Below, piece after piece: positions 63,610 to 64,000 of a stretch of DNA of 64,000 nucleotides. The position numbers were made by a program, and so were the translations under genes. Each line of letters starts with the position of its first letter. The stretch's first letter is position 1. The DNA comes from Betaproteobacteria bacterium (GTDB taxonomy: Bacteria > Pseudomonadota > Gammaproteobacteria > Burkholderiales > Usitatibacteraceae): contig JADKJU010000005.1 in NCBI GenBank assembly GCA_016720855.1, positions 310,001 to 374,000 of the forward strand, given 5' to 3'. The notes beneath the pieces are model-generated. The model was not told the DNA's origin and ran no database searches. It saw only the letters and a list, made by a program, of their open reading frames with translations.

Positions 63610-64000
63610 TCACTCCGTCACCATCAGGTAGATGCCCAGGCCGACCATCGCCACGCCGCTGATGAGCTTCAGCCAGCGACCTTCCTTCTCCTGGAGGCGG
63701 CGGTGGGACAGGGTGGTCACTCCAATGGCCAGCACGATCATGTCGTCAAACATGTAGGCCGCGTTGTAGAGGAGCAGGTAGCCGTAGTAGCTGGCGGTAT
63801 CGAGGTTGCGCAGCGTGAGGATGCGCGTGAAGAGTGCCGGGAAGCCTGAAGTGCAAAGGAATTCGACGACCTGCACGAGCAGCCCCAGGATGATGACGCC
63901 GACGATCGCGGCCGGCAGGCTCTTCGCGTGCAGGATGGCCCGCATGCGCGCGTATATTCCCGGCTTGGACTTGTCGGAAATGGAAAGGGAAAAGCCGACG
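63610..64000 (-). CDS. CcdA/DsbD-like membrane protein, C-terminal part
   Basis: The frame is open to the right edge of the window, so the 5' part is missing; 129 residues remain. Three hydrophobic helices (AAIVGVIILGLLVQVVEFL, YYGYLLLYNAAYMFDDMIVL, LKLISGVAMVGLGIYLMVTE) with a cysteine in VEFLCTSGFPALFTRIL, as in CcdA-like electron-transfer proteins. It is co-directional with CcmG and 68 bp upstream, so it may supply it with electrons. Identity is provisional. Confidence 0.55.
   Translation of the reverse strand, partial: VGFSLSISDKSKPGIYARMRAILHAKSLPAAIVGVIILGLLVQVVEFLCTSGFPALFTRILTLRNLDTASYYGYLLLYNAAYMFDDMIVLAIGVTTLSHRRLQEKEGRWLKLISGVAMVGLGIYLMVTE

Overview
The window is a high-GC, densely coded stretch of a betaproteobacterial chromosome. 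The evidence is two Bug-family (TctC) periplasmic binding proteins, a CtaG/SCO/DsbAB copper and thiol cluster, a CzcI-type protein and RlmJ. I cannot fix the family; a Burkholderiales or Nitrosomonadales relative is the most I would claim. No rRNA or CRISPR array is present, and the only complete tRNA is tRNA-Arg(ACG) near 28.7 kb.

Layout. 0-5.3 kb: end of a heme-copper oxidase subunit I-like gene, a CtaA-like membrane protein, a Crp/Fnr regulator, then a LOV-domain histidine kinase, a FixJ-type response regulator and a GAF/HD-GYP protein. 5.3-12 kb: a PapA-like acyltransferase and a loose sulfur group (rhodanese, DsrC-like protein, sulfide:quinone reductase with a frameshift), with three copies of an intergenic palindrome. 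12.2-16.1 kb: operon of a Bug protein, an isocitrate-lyase-family lyase and LeuC/LeuD-like hydratase subunits. 16.2-28.7 kb: a region bounded and subdivided by three partial copies of the tRNA-Arg 3' half, each preceded by a hairpin, ending at the intact tRNA; it contains a SulP transporter, CYTH and Ppx/GppA genes, a WD40-caspase lipoprotein and a YD-repeat protein with a small membrane partner. 28.8-34 kb: CBS protein, Tat-exported aldo/keto reductase, gamma-glutamyltranspeptidase and a second lyase/Bug pair.

34-43.7 kb is the most unusual part. A degenerate GGDEF protein is divergent from a partner-switching set (SpoIIE phosphatase, RsbW-like kinase, STAS protein). These are followed by an ECF sigma factor, an anti-sigma-like segment in frame with a protein of 41 ten-residue repeats, an outer-membrane metalloprotease/propeller/barrel protein and a PrsW-type intramembrane protease. 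I propose it as an undescribed envelope-signalling system.

43.7-52 kb is decayed or poorly sequenced: a secreted serine protease, a CpeT-like gene, a DUF2282 (bufferin-type) gene and Cox11/CtaG all carry frameshifts or a stop, around an intact rlmJ, an IS21 remnant and about 1.7 kb without a gene. 52-64 kb: an L,D-transpeptidase, SCO, DsbA-like, DsbB, and a heavy-metal RND operon with a PII-like protein (CusABC type), a CzcI-like protein and CcmG, ending in a truncated membrane gene.

Single-base lesions in otherwise conserved genes recur across the window, so sequence error must be excluded before any of them is called a true pseudogene.
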